A DNA stretch of 64,000 nucleotides, taken from the NCBI GenBank assembly GCA_038087015.1, contig JASBNA010000070.1:62001-126000 (forward strand), in the 5' to 3' direction. The translations under genes and the position numbers were made by a program. The notes under the pieces were generated by a model, which worked only from the letters and a program-made list of their open reading frames with translations, was not told where the DNA came from and made no database searches. Shown here piece by piece: positions 62,701-64,000 of this stretch (positions within the stretch are counted from its first letter, which is position 1; every line of letters begins with the position of its first letter). Source of the stretch: Cerrena zonata. Lineage: Eukaryota; Basidiomycota; Agaricomycetes; Polyporales; Cerrenaceae.

Positions 62701-63432
62701 GTTGGCCCGCAAGCACCTCCTGCGGGACCTACACCGAGTCAGCTCGCACTGCAATATGACAAGGAACATACTCAGATACCTTCTTCACGTACCCCTTCAC
62801 CCATGAAGGTCTTTTCACCTAGAAGGCCGATCAACAGAGAATCGTCTGGGATGTTGAACACATCGTCGTTAGGGAAGCGACCAGCATCTGAGGTACAGGA
62901 AGACGATATGTCAGGGGTGATTACTACGCCCGAACCTGTTGTACGACCCAAGCGTGGACGACCGCCGTCGAAGTCGAAGGTATATTACAATTTACATCTC
63001 AATACTATCACATCCTGATTGAGATGTGTTGCTTAGTTATGGGAAGATAATTCTCGCACAGACATCGCTAACATATCGAGTTCCCTTGGCCCAGGAGACA
63101 CCACGGTGTCAATAACCTCTCCTGAGAAAACTGGCGAGCGACCTCCTCCGGAAGACACCAGCCTCGATTACGAGGCGCCTTCCCAAGTGGCACAGCGAGA
63201 CAAATTACTCAGGATGCTTCAAAATCCTGGTAAGGGTAAGAATATCTGGGAGCCTTCGTGTGACGACGACGACGATGCATCGGTTATCATGCTCAGTCGT
63301 CCTCCACCCCCCAAAAAGGCTCGTCCGGCTAAGGTCAAACCAGCTCCTGTCGTAGAGAGTGCCGTGCAAAATAATGTACCACCTAGACCAAGGCCTAAGC
63401 CTAGGAAAAAGGCAAGAGTTTCCAAAGATTGA
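59720..63432 (+). CDS. DPB11: Multi-BRCT replication/checkpoint protein (DPB11/Rad4/TopBP1-type)
   Basis: This is a nuclear scaffold that binds phosphorylated Sld3 and Rad9-type partners in replication start and the DNA-damage checkpoint. Exon 1 from ATG 59720 reads MAGPRRNRSNK and joins IPGVKLRPALPSAKPKRK across an intron. BRCT1 is FKGVVLCATGINDKTTLFKQ ... THLIAEEPG ... IMKPSWIHESH. BRCT2 is FSNITISITGFNDISKRTEM ... THLVCF ... IVWEDWFWDCLASG. A linker of about 200 residues follows. BRCT3 is IFANMTFRLLGEARSANVKG ... ECWLERCLFEERI. BRCT4 is VIISHSGLDTSEACFLRRLA ... THLICPARTGPKF ... VIDMDWFEEM. The C-terminus is basic and disordered (VRPKRGRPPSKSK, RPRPKPRKKARVSKD). The reading frame changes once between about 62580 and 62660, with no clear intron. 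Confidence 0.88.
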
Positions 63433-64000
63433 TATTAGCACATTTGTATCGCTGGACAATTTATATCGTAGGATGGAATGTAAAGTACTTATGGTGATAA
63501 TAACAAGCAGTAACTCAAATTTGTGTGTTCGTCTCAAACCCACGTCAGTTCGCGGACATTCTATACATGACAATGACCAGGTGACCACTCAGAAACCGAG
63601 AGCTAACGTAGCTCAAGAAAGTCCATAGAAAGCAGATGAAAGTATCCATATAACACATCGTCGTAATCAGTCATTATCGTAAAGTAAGTCGTCAGATGGA
63701 TAAGAGATGAGAGCGATGAGAAATCAAACGCAAAACTGGGTAGACGGAGTAAAGGAGATGAGGGGGAGGTAAGGAGATAAGGGTGTCGCAAAGGTGGTGT
63801 CGCAGGAGTACAAGGTGTGATACAGGGGTGGGTGGATGAAGAGGAGGATAGGGTGGTGAATGAGATAAGGATACGATGTGCAAAGAGATATTGGAGGAAG
63901 CAGAAAACTCTAAGAACTACAACCGAGGAGATCAACCTCTACAGACCTAGTGTCTGGAAGTACCAAAAACAAGTCGGGATGAACACTGAGCATCCATTAG
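63433..64000. other. 3' flank, nothing recognised
   Basis: Downstream of the DPB11-type gene. A purine-rich stretch (63740-63900) has no supported gene. Confidence 0.4.

Overview
The window looks like nuclear DNA of a basidiomycete fungus, most likely an Agaricomycete (mushroom-forming). Genes sit close together on both strands. Nearly every gene is split by many short introns of about 50-60 nt with GT(A/G)NGT...YAG borders. The proteins that can be recognised are fungal housekeeping genes mixed with families that are expanded in mushrooms: L-amino-acid oxidase, secreted subtilases, HNH-like and kinase-like proteins, and a small secreted protein. There is no sign of bacterial operons, CRISPR or phage. 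All CDS coordinates are genomic spans from start codon to stop codon, introns included. Exon structures were read by eye.

Layout, 0-8 kb: a broken partial copy of OLA1, GUP1 (-), CK2 beta (+), an AT-rich stretch with hairpins that may be an LTR-element relic, then intact OLA1 (-) with a 492-nt intron carrying an internal duplication. 8-17.3 kb: two tandem L-amino-acid oxidase genes (+) facing a very intron-rich formamidase (-). All three enzymes release ammonia, so this looks like a small nitrogen-scavenging neighbourhood. 17.8-23 kb: mitoribosomal mL41 (-), tandem repeats, an unknown membrane protein (-) and a broken SRPK-like kinase (-). 24-29 kb: a small secreted protein (+), a Ser/Thr-rich GPI-anchor-type protein (-) and an HNH-like protein (-).

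29.8-39.3 kb: class II fructose-bisphosphate aldolase (+), containing 12-nt and 6-nt micro-exons, then two tandem secreted subtilases (+) whose duplication includes about 1 kb of upstream DNA. 39.5-48 kb: a long arrestin-like adaptor (-), a second HNH-like protein (+) and the ribosome-biogenesis AAA ATPase RIX7/NVL (+). 48-56.6 kb: a kinase-like protein (-), an SDR reductase (+), a coiled-coil protein of unknown function (-), TSR3 (-) and a delta-12-type fatty-acid desaturase (-). 56.6-64 kb: a gene-poor stretch with one doubtful ORF and a P-loop-like fragment, mitoribosomal uL30m (-), and a DPB11/Rad4/TopBP1-type multi-BRCT protein (+).

No strong candidate for a wholly new system was found. 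The most noteworthy items are the nitrogen cluster, the two segmental gene duplications with shared promoter architecture, the micro-exons at conserved motifs of FBA1 and the desaturase, the decayed kinase and OLA1 copies, and the pair of divergent HNH-like proteins.
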